Source of the DNA: Saliniramus sp050485405 | GTDB lineage: Bacteria; Pseudomonadota; Alphaproteobacteria; Rhizobiales; Beijerinckiaceae | Reading direction: 5' to 3' | Length of the DNA stretch: 64,000 bases | Assembly: GCA_050485405.1 (NCBI GenBank) | Contig: JBJHBI010000016.1 | Coordinates: forward strand, 1 to 64,000 | Shown here: positions 17,259 to 26,771 of the stretch, one piece after another | Layout of the letters: the number at the start of each line of letters is the position of its first letter | How positions within the stretch are numbered: position 1 is the stretch's first letter | Position numbers and translations under genes: made by a program | Notes under the pieces: model-generated | Told to the model about the DNA's origin: nothing | Databases searched by the model: none | The model's input: only the letters and a program-made list of their open reading frames with translations

Positions 17259-18350
17259 ATGGATCCAGTCACGCATATGGCGCTCGGCGCCGCTGTCGGT
17301 CATCTCGTCGGCGGGCGCCGGCTCGGTTGGGTCGCACCTCTGGCGGGTGCGGCGGCGGCGATCATCCCCGATCTCGACGTCTTCTGGCCGTTGCCGGAGC
17401 GCTCGGTGGAATATTTCACCGTGCATCGGGGCGTCTCGCATTCGCTGTTCTTCGGGCCGGTCGTCGGGGGCCTGATCGGCTATGGCGCGGGGCGGCTGCA
17501 TCGTGCCCTGCGCAGCCGGCGCGGCCAGCCGTTCTCCGATGCGGACGGGCGCGCGGTGACCCGGACCTGGATCGCCATCGTCGTGCTCGCGATGGTGACG
17601 CATGTGCTCAACGACTTCTTCACGATCTACGGCACCCAGCTCTTCGCGCCCTTCAGCGACCGGCAATTCGGCCTGCCCGCCGTGCCGGTGATCGACCCGG
17701 TCTACACGCTGATCCTGATCGCCGGGCTGTTCCTCGCCTGGCGACGCGGCTGGGCCCGACCCGCGGCGCGCGGCATGACGCTCGGCGCGCTCGTCCTTTC
17801 CACGGGCTACCTCCTCCTCGCGCTCGCCCAGAACGATCGCGCCCGCGATCTCGTGCATGCCGATCCGGGCGCGCAGGAGCGCATCGTCACCGATTACGAG
17901 GTGACGACGACGATGTTCTCGCCCTGGCTGCGCCGGATCGTGACGCAGGAAACCGACAGCCTGCATATCGGCTATGTCTCGACCGTGCGACCCCGCGAGA
18001 TCACCTGGACCCGCATCGACCGCGAGCCGGAAGCCGAGGCGCTGGCCGATGCGGCTCTCGCCACGCCCGAAGGCGAAATCTATCGCCGTTTCGCGCGCGG
18101 CATCATCCATCCGCATATCGTCGAGGGGGATGAAGGCGGGCTCTATCTGCGCATCGGCGACATGCGCTACGCCTCGCCCGGTGAGGCGATCCGGGGTATG
18201 TGGGGCGTGGAATGGCCGCTCGCACAAGGCTCCGACGGGCTCGAAATCGCCGGTGAGGGCTTGCGCTTCATGCAGCGCATGCGAGCCGATGCCCATGTGC
18301 TGCGCGCGCTCTTCCAGGCCAAGGCGGGGCAGGAGAACGGCGTGTTCTGA
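17259..18350 (+). CDS. DUF457/YdjM-type membrane-bound metal-dependent hydrolase
   Basis: A 363-residue inner-membrane protein. The N-terminus MDPVTHMALGAAVGHL and the later PDLDVFW, HRGVSHSLFF and THVLNDFF segments carry the His/Asp pattern of the YdjM/DUF457 family, related to LexA-regulated YdjM and to phospholipase C-like zinc-binding folds. Four transmembrane helices are followed by a soluble C-terminal domain of about 150 residues. Enzymatic activity has not been shown for most members. It lies 39 bp after the sugar dehydrogenase stop and could be co-transcribed with it. It converges with the Hpt gene. Confidence 0.85.
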   Translation: MDPVTHMALGAAVGHLVGGRRLGWVAPLAGAAAAIIPDLDVFWPLPERSVEYFTVHRGVSHSLFFGPVVGGLIGYGAGRLHRALRSRRGQPFSDADGRAVTRTWIAIVVLAMVTHVLNDFFTIYGTQLFAPFSDRQFGLPAVPVIDPVYTLILIAGLFLAWRRGWARPAARGMTLGALVLSTGYLLLALAQNDRARDLVHADPGAQERIVTDYEVTTTMFSPWLRRIVTQETDSLHIGYVSTVRPREITWTRIDREPEAEALADAALATPEGEIYRRFARGIIHPHIVEGDEGGLYLRIGDMRYASPGEAIRGMWGVEWPLAQGSDGLEIAGEGLRFMQRMRADAHVLRALFQAKAGQENGVF

Positions 18351-18366
18351 GCCGTTGATCGACGCC

Positions 18367-18888
18367 TCAGCCCGGTTCGCGCGCGATCGCCTGCGCGACC
18401 TTGTCCTCGAGCTCCTGCGCCACGGCCAGCGCCACCGGATCCTGCGGATCGGCATCCGGGCGGATCGCGGCGCGCAGGGCGGAGATATGGGCCTCGAGCA
18501 GCGCGGCGGGCGGCTTCGCGAGGAAACCGATCAGACGCGAGAGCGAGCCGGCGATCCTGCCGACCAGCGGCTGGCCGAGATCGGCGGCGCTGCCGCGCAA
18601 ATCGTGGGCGGCACGCAGCACCTTGTCGCGCGCGGCCTGCGCCTGCGGGCGCGCCTGCCAGGTCGCGTGATGATCGGCGAGCCGCGCGACGAGAGCCGGC
18701 AGTTCCGCGCGATGCCGGCGGCGCACCTGTTCCAGCGCGCGCTCCGCCCGGCTGATCGCGGGTTCGGCTGCCCGATCGTAATCGCTGTCCATAACCAGCG
18801 CCTTGCGCGCGAGCCGGTTGGGGTTGGGGACGATCTCGACCGCGTTCTGCGCATCAGCTGCCTTGCGGGGCGGGGGGATGATCTTCAC
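18367..18888 (-). CDS. Hpt (histidine phosphotransfer) domain protein
   Basis: A 173-residue helical protein. The phosphotransfer motif AAHDLRGSAADLG puts the phosphorylatable His at residue 95, in the middle of a four-helix Hpt-like region. The start codon overlaps the stop of the preceding response regulator gene by four bases (ATGA at 18885-18888), so the two are translationally coupled and likely form a phosphorelay pair. No histidine kinase is encoded beside them, so the kinase must be elsewhere. Assignment as Hpt rests on the His motif and the partner gene. Confidence 0.82.
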   Translation of the reverse strand: MKIIPPPRKAADAQNAVEIVPNPNRLARKALVMDSDYDRAAEPAISRAERALEQVRRRHRAELPALVARLADHHATWQARPQAQAARDKVLRAAHDLRGSAADLGQPLVGRIAGSLSRLIGFLAKPPAALLEAHISALRAAIRPDADPQDPVALAVAQELEDKVAQAIAREPG

Positions 18889-19394
18889 GGCTCCCCTCCC
18901 GTGCGCCCGTCGCCATCGCTATCGCCATCGCCACGCCGCCGCGCCGCGGCCGTATCAGGGCGTTGCGGGCCGAAATAGCCGGGTGACGCGACGAAGGGGC
19001 GCTGGTCGACGGCGAGGCCGAGAAGCTTGTCGTAGAGCACGCGCGGCATCACGGGCTTGACGAGGTAATCGCTGATCCCCGCATCGCGCGCCACGAGCAC
19101 GCGCGCCCGCTCGGCATGGGCCGATATCATCAGGATCGGCACGAAGGGGTCGGGGCTGGTCTCGCGATCACGCATCAGGCGCGTGACGGCGAGGCCGTCG
19201 AGGGCGGGCATCTCCCAATCGAGCAGGACGATATCGGGGCGCTCCTCGCGAAACAGGGTGAGCGCGGTCTCGCCGTCCCCCGCCTGATGGATCGCCTGCG
19301 CGCCGAAAGCCTCCAGCATCGCCACGAGGGCAGCGCGCATATAGGCGTCGTCCTCGGCGACGAGAATGGAGAGACGATCGAATTCGAGGCGCAT
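18885..19394 (-). CDS. CheY-like response regulator
   Basis: A 169-residue single-domain receiver. The acidic pocket is AEDDAY (Asp15/16), the phosphoacceptor is Asp59 in VLLDWEMP, the Thr/Ser switch is ISAH and the conserved Lys is in DYLVKP. A low-complexity tail rich in Arg, Asp and Gly follows residue 130 and carries no output domain. It is coupled to the Hpt gene downstream and lies only 12 bp beyond the nadK stop, so it may be co-transcribed with nadK. Confidence 0.92.
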   Translation of the reverse strand: MRLEFDRLSILVAEDDAYMRAALVAMLEAFGAQAIHQAGDGETALTLFREERPDIVLLDWEMPALDGLAVTRLMRDRETSPDPFVPILMISAHAERARVLVARDAGISDYLVKPVMPRVLYDKLLGLAVDQRPFVASPGYFGPQRPDTAAARRRGDGDSDGDGRTGGEP

Positions 19395-19406
19395 GGCAGC
19401 CTCCCC

Positions 19407-20177
19407 TCAGACGCCGAACTGCTCACGCAGGATGCGTTCGTCCAGAGAGTGACCGGGATCGTGCAGCATGACCAGATCGAGGGAGCGATCCATGGAGATT
19501 TCCACATGGGTGACGTCGCGAAACTCGGTATGGTCTGCGACCGCCGCCACGGCGCGATGGCGCGGTTCGATGATCTCGACGGCGACCCTCGCCTGATTGG
19601 GCAGGAGCGCGCCGCGCCAGCGTCGCGGACGAAAGGCGGAGATCGGCATGAGCGTCAGGAGCGGCGCGTTCAAGGGCAGGATCGGCCCGCCCACGGATAG
19701 GTTGTAGGCGGTCGAGCCGGCGGGCGTGGCGACGAGCAGGCCGTCTGCGACGAGTTCCCCGAGCCGCTCCTTGCCGTCGATGGTGATGGAGAGCTTCGCC
19801 GCCTGGTGCGTCTCGCGCAGCATCGACACTTCGTTGATGGCGCGCGCCGTATGCGCGTTGCCGTGAATGTCGCGCACGTTGAGGAGCAGCGGATGCACCA
19901 CGGAGCGTTCGGCGGCGGCGAGACGCTCCATCAGATCGTTCTCGCTGAAATCGTTCATCAGAAAGCCGACCGAGCCGCGATTCATGCCGTAGATCGGCTT
20001 GGCGGTACCCATGAACTGGTGCAGCGTCTGCAGCATCAGCCCGTCGCCCCCCAGAGCGACGATGATGTCGGCCTCCTCCGGCGAGACATGCGGGTAGCGC
20101 TCGCCGAGACGCGACAATGCGAGTTCGGCCTCCTTGGAGGAACTCGCCATGAAGGCGATGGTGGCGTCGCGCTGCAT
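19407..20177 (-). CDS. nadK: NAD kinase
   Basis: A 256-residue ATP:NAD 2'-phosphotransferase that makes NADP in the cytoplasm. The diagnostic GGDG motif is at residues 43-46 (IIVALGGDGLML), followed by the NE motif (RAINEVSML) and the glycine-rich TPAGSTAYNLSVGGPI segment. Start ATG 20177 (MQRDATIAF) is preferred over the frame opening at 20261, which adds a charged N-terminal stretch unlike the family. It is probably first in a minus-strand unit with the receiver/Hpt pair and divergent from cutA. Confidence 0.95.
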   Translation of the reverse strand: MQRDATIAFMASSSKEAELALSRLGERYPHVSPEEADIIVALGGDGLMLQTLHQFMGTAKPIYGMNRGSVGFLMNDFSENDLMERLAAAERSVVHPLLLNVRDIHGNAHTARAINEVSMLRETHQAAKLSITIDGKERLGELVADGLLVATPAGSTAYNLSVGGPILPLNAPLLTLMPISAFRPRRWRGALLPNQARVAVEIIEPRHRAVAAVADHTEFRDVTHVEISMDRSLDLVMLHDPGHSLDERILREQFGV

Positions 20178-20323
20178 TCTGTTTCCCCATCGCCCCTCCC
20201 GGTCTTGCTCCGGGTTCGCAGGCCTGTTTTCATCGCCGCGCAGCCCTTGCGGCTGCTTCACGCACCAATCCGGTCCGGCCTCCCGGGCCGACGATTCGCC
20301 GAAGGCTTTTCAAGAGGCATCAT

Positions 20324-20647
20324 ATGGATCAGCCGCTCTTCGTCTATACCACCTTTCCGGATGCGCAGACCGCCGAACGGATCGCGGGTGCCCTCGTCGG
20401 CGAGAGCCTGTGTGCCTGCGTCAACCTGCTGCCGGGCATGCGCGCGGTCTATCGCTATGAGGGCGCGGTCGCGCAGGACGAGGAGGTCGCGGCGATCGTG
20501 AAGACGCGCGCTGCCCTCGCCGATGCGGTCGAGGCGCGGATCCGGGAGGAGCATCCCTACGACACGCCGGTTCTGTTTCGCATTGAGGTCGGCGTGGCGG
20601 ATGCGGCGACCCGGGCCTGGCTCATGGCCGAGACGGGTGGCGCGTAA
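20324..20647 (+). CDS. cutA: CutA family divalent-cation tolerance protein
   Basis: A 107-residue cytoplasmic trimeric protein of the CutA family. It shows the conserved LCACVNLLPGMRAVYRYEG strand-loop region, the EEVAAIVKTRAA helix and the HPYDTPVLFRIEV strand. The family is linked to copper tolerance in the literature, but its biochemical role is unclear. ATG 20324 follows AAGAGGCATCAT. It converges with the deacetylase-like gene (14 bp between stops). Confidence 0.96.
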   Translation: MDQPLFVYTTFPDAQTAERIAGALVGESLCACVNLLPGMRAVYRYEGAVAQDEEVAAIVKTRAALADAVEARIREEHPYDTPVLFRIEVGVADAATRAWLMAETGGA

Positions 20648-20661
20648 CGCCATTGCCGGGC

Positions 20662-21714
20662 TCAGCGCGCGCTCTCGAAGCCCGTGAGGAAGGCTGCGAG
20701 ATTGTCCGGCAGCGCGTCGCAGAGATAGCCGCCTTCCTGGACGATCGCCGTCGGCAGGCCGGCGGAGGCGATCAGCCCGCCCGCCCGCTCGAAGCCCGGG
20801 GTCGTCACCTTGAGCGCACCGATCGGATCATGCTCGGACGCATCGAGCCCCAGAGCGACCACCAGCGCATCGGGGGCGTATTGCGCAATGCGCGAAAGCC
20901 CCTGCTCGATCGCGCGGTGAAACGCGCCGTCGCCCTGGCCGTGCGGGAGGGGGAGGTTGAGGTTGTATCCAATCCCGGCGCCGGCCCCGGTTTCCTCTGC
21001 GTAACCCGCATAATACGGGAAATAGTCCGCCGGATCGGCATGGATCGAGATCGTGAGCACGTCGTCGGCCTCGTAGAAGATGCCCTGCGTGCCGTTGCCG
21101 TGATGCACGTCGACATCGAGGATCGCGACCCTGGCCGGACGTCCCTCACGGGCGGCGACCTGCGCCTGCATCCGCCGCGCGGCGATGCCGGAATTGTTGA
21201 GAAAGCAGAAGCCGCCCGCGGAATCGGCATAGGCGTGGTGGCCGGGCGGGCGACACAGGGCGTAGGCGAAGCCCTCCGCAAGTGCCGCATCAAGCGCCGC
21301 ATCGGCGGTATCCACGGCGGCCTGCGCGCCGCCATGGATCGCAGCCCAGGTCCCGGCGCGGATCGGGGTGGAGGTGTCGGCGGTGTAGTATCCGAGCAGG
21401 CCGAGCAGGCCTTCGGGACGCGTATGCATGTGCGGGCGCGCGAAATGGCCCGAAAGCACTTCGTCCGTAACGCCGGGCAATTCGTCGCGACGGCCCCAGG
21501 TCTCGCGCAGGAACGCGACGTAACCGGCATCATGCACCGCGAGAATCGGCTCCAGACCATGATCTCCGGCCTCGGCGACGCGATGTGCGCTGCGGACGGC
21601 ATCGAGCAGGATCGCATAGCGATCGGCCTGTTCGGGATGCGTGACCATCGTACCGCGACGGAAATAGCGGTCGGGATCGTGGCGGACGGAGGCGGGGCTG
21701 TGGAAGACGCGCAT
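20662..21714 (-). CDS. Histone deacetylase family protein (acetylpolyamine amidohydrolase-like)
   Basis: A 350-residue zinc-dependent deacetylase. The catalytic His pair is at 159-160 (PPGHHAY). Zinc ligands are Asp202 and His204 in LDVDVHHGNG plus Asp291 in GLDASEHD, and the transition-state Tyr330 is in QEGGYL. The N-terminus and the GGFCFLNNSGIAA segment fit the bacterial class that removes acetyl groups from polyamines or other acetylated amines; the substrate is not defined. It occupies the minus strand between cutA and the XRE regulator. Confidence 0.93.
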   Translation of the reverse strand: MRVFHSPASVRHDPDRYFRRGTMVTHPEQADRYAILLDAVRSAHRVAEAGDHGLEPILAVHDAGYVAFLRETWGRRDELPGVTDEVLSGHFARPHMHTRPEGLLGLLGYYTADTSTPIRAGTWAAIHGGAQAAVDTADAALDAALAEGFAYALCRPPGHHAYADSAGGFCFLNNSGIAARRMQAQVAAREGRPARVAILDVDVHHGNGTQGIFYEADDVLTISIHADPADYFPYYAGYAEETGAGAGIGYNLNLPLPHGQGDGAFHRAIEQGLSRIAQYAPDALVVALGLDASEHDPIGALKVTTPGFERAGGLIASAGLPTAIVQEGGYLCDALPDNLAAFLTGFESAR

Positions 21715-21787
21715 GGCTGTTGGGCACCGTTTCTCTGGGCGGGGTGACGCTCACCGGATCAGGCGCCGGATCGCGAGGAATGTGGCC

Positions 21788-21820
21788 AAAAAAAAGATCG
21801 CCGGGTGTGGCCCGGCGATC
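21788..21820 (-). terminator. Strong intrinsic terminator after the XRE regulator
   Basis: The 10-bp perfect stem has arms 21796-21805 and 21811-21820, a 5-base loop, and eight T residues on the minus strand (21795-21788). It ends transcription from the XRE gene about 110 bp downstream of its stop, leaving a 3' UTR that itself shows no ORF. Confidence 0.92.
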
Positions 21821-21931
21821 AATCGGTATTTGTGCAAGATTGCAGGGGCTCGTCCGAGTGGTCTACCCGTAGGCGACGGCGCCGGCCGGCGCCGCTCGTC
21901 GCAGGGTGAACCGCCCGCTCAATTCGAGCGC

Positions 21932-22336
21932 TCAATCCGCACGTTTGGACATGCTCTCGGCGGACTCGGTGCTCGCGAAGGTCTCCGCGATCTGCGCGAG
22001 GTTATCGAGCAGCTTGCGCGACTTGATCTTCGAAGCCGAGACGATGAGGCGCTGCACGCCGTCATCCGCGAGAATGTCCTGACGCCCGGTCTCGCGGGGC
22101 TCGACATCGTCGGAGAAGCTGAAGAAGAACTCGATCGGCTGGTCGGTCGAGAGCGAGACCTGGTGCAGGCGGCCTGCGCCGATGCGGTCCGTGCCGTTCT
22201 CGTACTTCTGGATCTGCTGATACGTCACGCCGATCATCTCGCCGAGCTTCTGTTGGCTCATCTTGGCGATCCGTCGTGCCAGACGCACCCGTTGTCCGAC
22301 GAAGCGGTCGATATCTGTGGGGCAACGCGTTGTCAT
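21932..22336 (-). CDS. XRE-family helix-turn-helix regulator
   Basis: A 134-residue DNA-binding protein. The Xre/Cro HTH occupies about residues 14-68 (RVRLARRIAKMSQQKLGEMIGVTYQQIQKYENG in part). The C-terminal half has SFSDDVEPRETG and a helical tail LLDNLAQIAETFAS. This layout matches a regulator common in alphaproteobacteria that is annotated simply as a helix-turn-helix protein. Targets are unknown. It is transcribed from the AT-rich 22337-22789 region, where TGCAT elements could serve for autoregulation, and it ends in a strong terminator. Confidence 0.93.
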   Translation of the reverse strand: MTTRCPTDIDRFVGQRVRLARRIAKMSQQKLGEMIGVTYQQIQKYENGTDRIGAGRLHQVSLSTDQPIEFFFSFSDDVEPRETGRQDILADDGVQRLIVSASKIKSRKLLDNLAQIAETFASTESAESMSKRAD

Positions 22337-22789
22337 GTTTGCATCATCTTCTGGTTGAGAGTGGTGTTGTATACATAAGCCTGAAACTCACGAATGTAAA
22401 TGCGCCATGCATACATTTTGATGCAATGCACGGAAACGCTGGATTGACCGATCGGCGAACCGACCCTTTAAATTTATATCACAACCGGATAGCGAACGGT
22501 AATTTTTCCTGCAACATCAGTCGGATATCAGACATTGGGAGAATTCGATAAAACGAAAGTTTACGAAAATTGAAACCAGGGGTTCGGGGGATTGCGATAT
22601 TGCATGTGCGCTTTTTCACATGATTTCTGCGGGTTATTTCGAGCGTAATCGAAGTTTTCGTCCAAAAGAATCGCCGAATCACGACTTGCGCGTGAGTCGC
22701 GCCTCCTTGACCACGACCAGAACCGACCATGAAGCCGCATCCGGGGAATCACTTATTACGTTAGGGAATGTATGTAGGCGACCGGTTCA
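22337..22789. other. AT-rich 453-bp intergenic region
   Basis: The region is strikingly AT-rich compared with the rest of the window. It must hold the XRE promoter; a TTTACA hexamer is visible on the minus strand near 22400. An imperfect palindrome TGCAT-N8-ATGCA lies at about 22418-22435, and a CATGTG/CACATG hairpin near 22604-22623. I found no convincing ORF or RNA gene. Confidence 0.6.
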
Positions 22790-23926
<1,137 letters not shown>

Positions 23927-24030
23927 GGATGGCTCCCTTTATCGTTCCTGCCCTGATCTAGCGCCGGATGGCCGGGCTCGTAAGGCTCCGCCCTCCGTTT
24001 TTTCCAGGGCCTGATTTATCCCGCCGCCCA

Positions 24031-24939
24031 TCACGGCGCATCGGGGTCGCGCGCGACCTTCTGCCCGCGAAAGAAGATGAACAGGCCCGCCCCCACGATG
24101 ATCAGCGCGCCGACGAGCATGGCGAGGCGCGGCACGTCGCCGAACACGAAGTAGCCGAAGATCACCGCCCAGAACAGCAGCGTATATTGAAACGGCGCCA
24201 CCGTCGCGGCATCGGCGAGCTTCAGCGCCCGGTTGATGCACATATGCGCGAACATCGCCACGACGCCGAGAAGCGCGAGCAGCCCGAAATCGAACCCGTC
24301 CGGTGTGACCCAGGTGAACGGCGCGAGGACGAGGCCGAGCAGCAGCGCGCCGATCGTCTGCCAGAAGACGAGGGTGACGTCGGGCGTGGCGCGCAGCGAG
24401 CGCCCCGTCAGCATCATGAAGGCGAAGGCGAAGCTCCCCGCGATCGCGACGAAGGCGGGCATGGTCAGCGTCGCCGCCGAGGGCTGGAGCGCGACGATCA
24501 CGCCGACGAAGCCGATCGCGATCGCGGTCCAGCGTCGCCAGCCGACATGCTCGCCGAGAAAGAACGGCGAGAGCGCTGCGACATAGATCGGCGCGGCGAG
24601 CCAGAAGGTCATCACATCGGCGAGCGGCAGGTAGATCACCGCCGTGTAGAAGCAGAAGACCTCGAAGGTCGAGAAACCGACGCGCGTCGCCTGCATGCGC
24701 GGCTGCTCCACGCGAAACAGCGGCGCGAGCCCCGTGCGCCAGATCATCGGCACGAGGATGACGAGCGCGGCGGCCGAGCGGATCAGCAGAACCTGGCCGA
24801 CGGAATAGGTCGCGACCAGCCATTTGCCGAGCGTGTCGTTGACGACGAAGAGAAAGATGCCAAACAGCATCACCGCGATGCCCAGCGCCGCGCTCGGCGT
24901 CGCCAGCGCCGTCGTGAACCGCGCCAATGCCCCCGTCAT
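24031..24939 (-). CDS. EamA-type DMT family transporter
   Basis: A 302-residue inner-membrane protein with ten predicted helices in two EamA repeats (about residues 15-145 and 160-295). Family markers include RSAAALVILVPM, FYTAVIYLPLADVMTFWLAAPIYVAALSPFFLGE (in part) and QYTLLFWAVIFGYFVFGDVP. It is probably an exporter of small metabolites or amino acids with unknown substrate. GTG 24942 and ATG 24939 are adjacent and either may start translation. Confidence 0.9.
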   Translation of the reverse strand: MTGALARFTTALATPSAALGIAVMLFGIFLFVVNDTLGKWLVATYSVGQVLLIRSAAALVILVPMIWRTGLAPLFRVEQPRMQATRVGFSTFEVFCFYTAVIYLPLADVMTFWLAAPIYVAALSPFFLGEHVGWRRWTAIAIGFVGVIVALQPSAATLTMPAFVAIAGSFAFAFMMLTGRSLRATPDVTLVFWQTIGALLLGLVLAPFTWVTPDGFDFGLLALLGVVAMFAHMCINRALKLADAATVAPFQYTLLFWAVIFGYFVFGDVPRLAMLVGALIIVGAGLFIFFRGQKVARDPDAP

Positions 24940-25080
24940 CACCCGTTTCCTCGCTCACGGCCCGGATCGATGCCGGGGCCCGTTTTTTGCCGACTGTGCC
25001 GGGAATCGGGCGGGAAGGGAATGGGGATCGCGCGCAACGCCGGATGCGGGGCCGCGCGCCTCATGCCAAGGGCTGTAGCC

Positions 25081-26025
25081 TCAGGCAGAGCCTTCGATCA
25101 GCGTTTTGGCCAGCATGCAATGAACGCCCTTGTTGCCGTTCACCACCTGGGTGATGCGCAGATCCGCCGCGAGGCTGCACAATGTATAGGCGTCTTCTCG
25201 CGACAGGCGGGTGCGCGCGGTGATCTCGTCGATCATCTGGCGCAGGGCGATGACGACGCAATCGTCGAGATCGGGATCGAAGGCCATGGTGATCAGATGC
25301 GTGGGCGTCTCCGCCATCGGCCATTCGAGCCGCATGTCGGTGCGGGCCGTCAGCGTGAACTGCCCGATCAGGCCGGTCTCGATCGCCGTGATGCAGACTT
25401 CGCCGTCACCCTGCGCGCCATGGCCGTCTCCGACGGAGAAATGCCCCCCATCGACGAAGGTGGGCAGGTAGAGCGTGGTTCCCGCCACGAGTTCCTTGTT
25501 GTCGAGATTGCCGCCGTTGCGCCGGGGCGGCAGGGTCGAGATCGCCCCCCAGGCCGGCGGAGGCGCCACGGCCATCACGCCGAAGAACGGGGCGAGCGGC
25601 AAGTCGAGCCCCCAGGGCAGGCGCCCGACCATGCGCTCGCGATCGAGCGGAATATGCATCAGGCGGTTCTCGGAGAAATCATCCGGCAACGCGCCCTTCA
25701 GGGGGCCGATCGTGTTGTAGCCCCAGTCGTAATGCAGATCGATCGCGTCGATGCGCACTTCGAGCACATCGCCCGCGCGCAGGCCCTCCACCGCGACGGG
25801 GCCGGTGCAGATATGACCGGGCAGGCGCGGCGACATCGCGGCATGGATCGCCGGCAGCGCGGGAGGGATGGTGAAGCCCGGGCCGGGCATCACCTCGGGC
25901 GGGCCGGACACGGTGGAGATCGTGACGCTGTCGCCGCTCGCGATGGTGAGACGGGGCGCGACCTGCGCGTCGAAAAAGCCCCAATGCACGCTCTGCGGTG
26001 CCGCGTCCAGGCGATGTTGCGTCAT
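25081..26025 (-). CDS. Acetamidase/formamidase family protein
   Basis: A 314-residue cytoplasmic amidohydrolase. The segments PPALPAIHAAMSPRLPGHICTGPVAVEG, VGDGHGAQGDGEVCITAIET and HLITMAFDPDLDD (quoted in part) are characteristic of the FmdA/AmdA family, which hydrolyses short amides to acid and ammonia; HAAMSPR and GDGHGAQGDGE carry the metal-binding residues. ATG 26025 follows GAGGCAGGATC. The much longer open frame (to 26433) runs antisense-free into aat in another frame and is not the gene. It lies 53 bp downstream of aat. Confidence 0.9.
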   Translation of the reverse strand: MTQHRLDAAPQSVHWGFFDAQVAPRLTIASGDSVTISTVSGPPEVMPGPGFTIPPALPAIHAAMSPRLPGHICTGPVAVEGLRAGDVLEVRIDAIDLHYDWGYNTIGPLKGALPDDFSENRLMHIPLDRERMVGRLPWGLDLPLAPFFGVMAVAPPPAWGAISTLPPRRNGGNLDNKELVAGTTLYLPTFVDGGHFSVGDGHGAQGDGEVCITAIETGLIGQFTLTARTDMRLEWPMAETPTHLITMAFDPDLDDCVVIALRQMIDEITARTRLSREDAYTLCSLAADLRITQVVNGNKGVHCMLAKTLIEGSA

Positions 26026-26078
26026 GATCCTGCCTCGCTCGTATCCGCCGCGCATGTTCTCGCCGAACGAGGCGCGGC

Positions 26079-26750
26079 TCAATCGCGCGGGGCGCCTTCC
26101 GCGATGGCGGCCAATGCCTGCGCCCCGGATATCGGGCGGGCAGGCAGGGCATGCCAGTCGCCATCCTCGGTGAGCGCATCCGCCAGCATGACCTTGTAGG
26201 CCCTGCGCGGCACCTCGTGAGCCCCGAATTGTGCCAGATGCGGTGTGACGAATTGCGTATCGAGCAGCTTGTAGCGCCCCTTGATCAGCCGGGCGACGAG
26301 ATGGACGAGCGCCACCTTGGAGGCGTCGCGCATGCGGTGGAACATGCTCTCGCCGAAGAACGCGCCACCGAGATCGACCCCGTAGAGACCGCCGACGAGA
26401 TCCTCCCCGTGATACACCTCGATCGTGTGGCAATAGCCTTGCCGGAACAATTCGCGGAAGAGATCGCGGATGCGGTGGTTGATCCAGGTCTTCTCGCGAT
26501 CGGGTGCGGGCTCGGCACAGCCGGCGATCACCGCGTCGAAATCGTGATCGACGCGCACGGTGAAGATATCCGCACGCACCGTGCGGGCCAGCCTGCGGGA
26601 GACTTTGAAATCGTCGAGCGGGATCACACCGCGCTCATGCGGCTCCACCCAGAACAGGCCGGGATCGTCGGCGCCCTCGGCCATCGGGAAGATGCCCGCG
26701 GCATAGGCCTGAAGAACGATCTCCGGCGTGATCTCGACGATGCCGCTCAT
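26079..26750 (-). CDS. aat: Leucyl/phenylalanyl-tRNA-protein transferase
   Basis: A 223-residue L/F-transferase that adds Leu or Phe to N-terminal Arg/Lys of proteins, making them N-degrons for ClpS/ClpAP. Family segments are IVLQAYAAGIFPMAEG, LFWVEPHERGVIPLDDFKVSRRLARTVR, NHRIRDLFREL, EVYHGEDLVGGLYGVDLGGAFFGESMFH and DTQFVTPHLAQFGA (each quoted in part). It is encoded directly after accC, an arrangement common in Hyphomicrobiales. Confidence 0.97.
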   Translation of the reverse strand: MSGIVEITPEIVLQAYAAGIFPMAEGADDPGLFWVEPHERGVIPLDDFKVSRRLARTVRADIFTVRVDHDFDAVIAGCAEPAPDREKTWINHRIRDLFRELFRQGYCHTIEVYHGEDLVGGLYGVDLGGAFFGESMFHRMRDASKVALVHLVARLIKGRYKLLDTQFVTPHLAQFGAHEVPRRAYKVMLADALTEDGDWHALPARPISGAQALAAIAEGAPRD

Positions 26751-26771
26751 ACCCGGCCTGCTCCCACTGGG

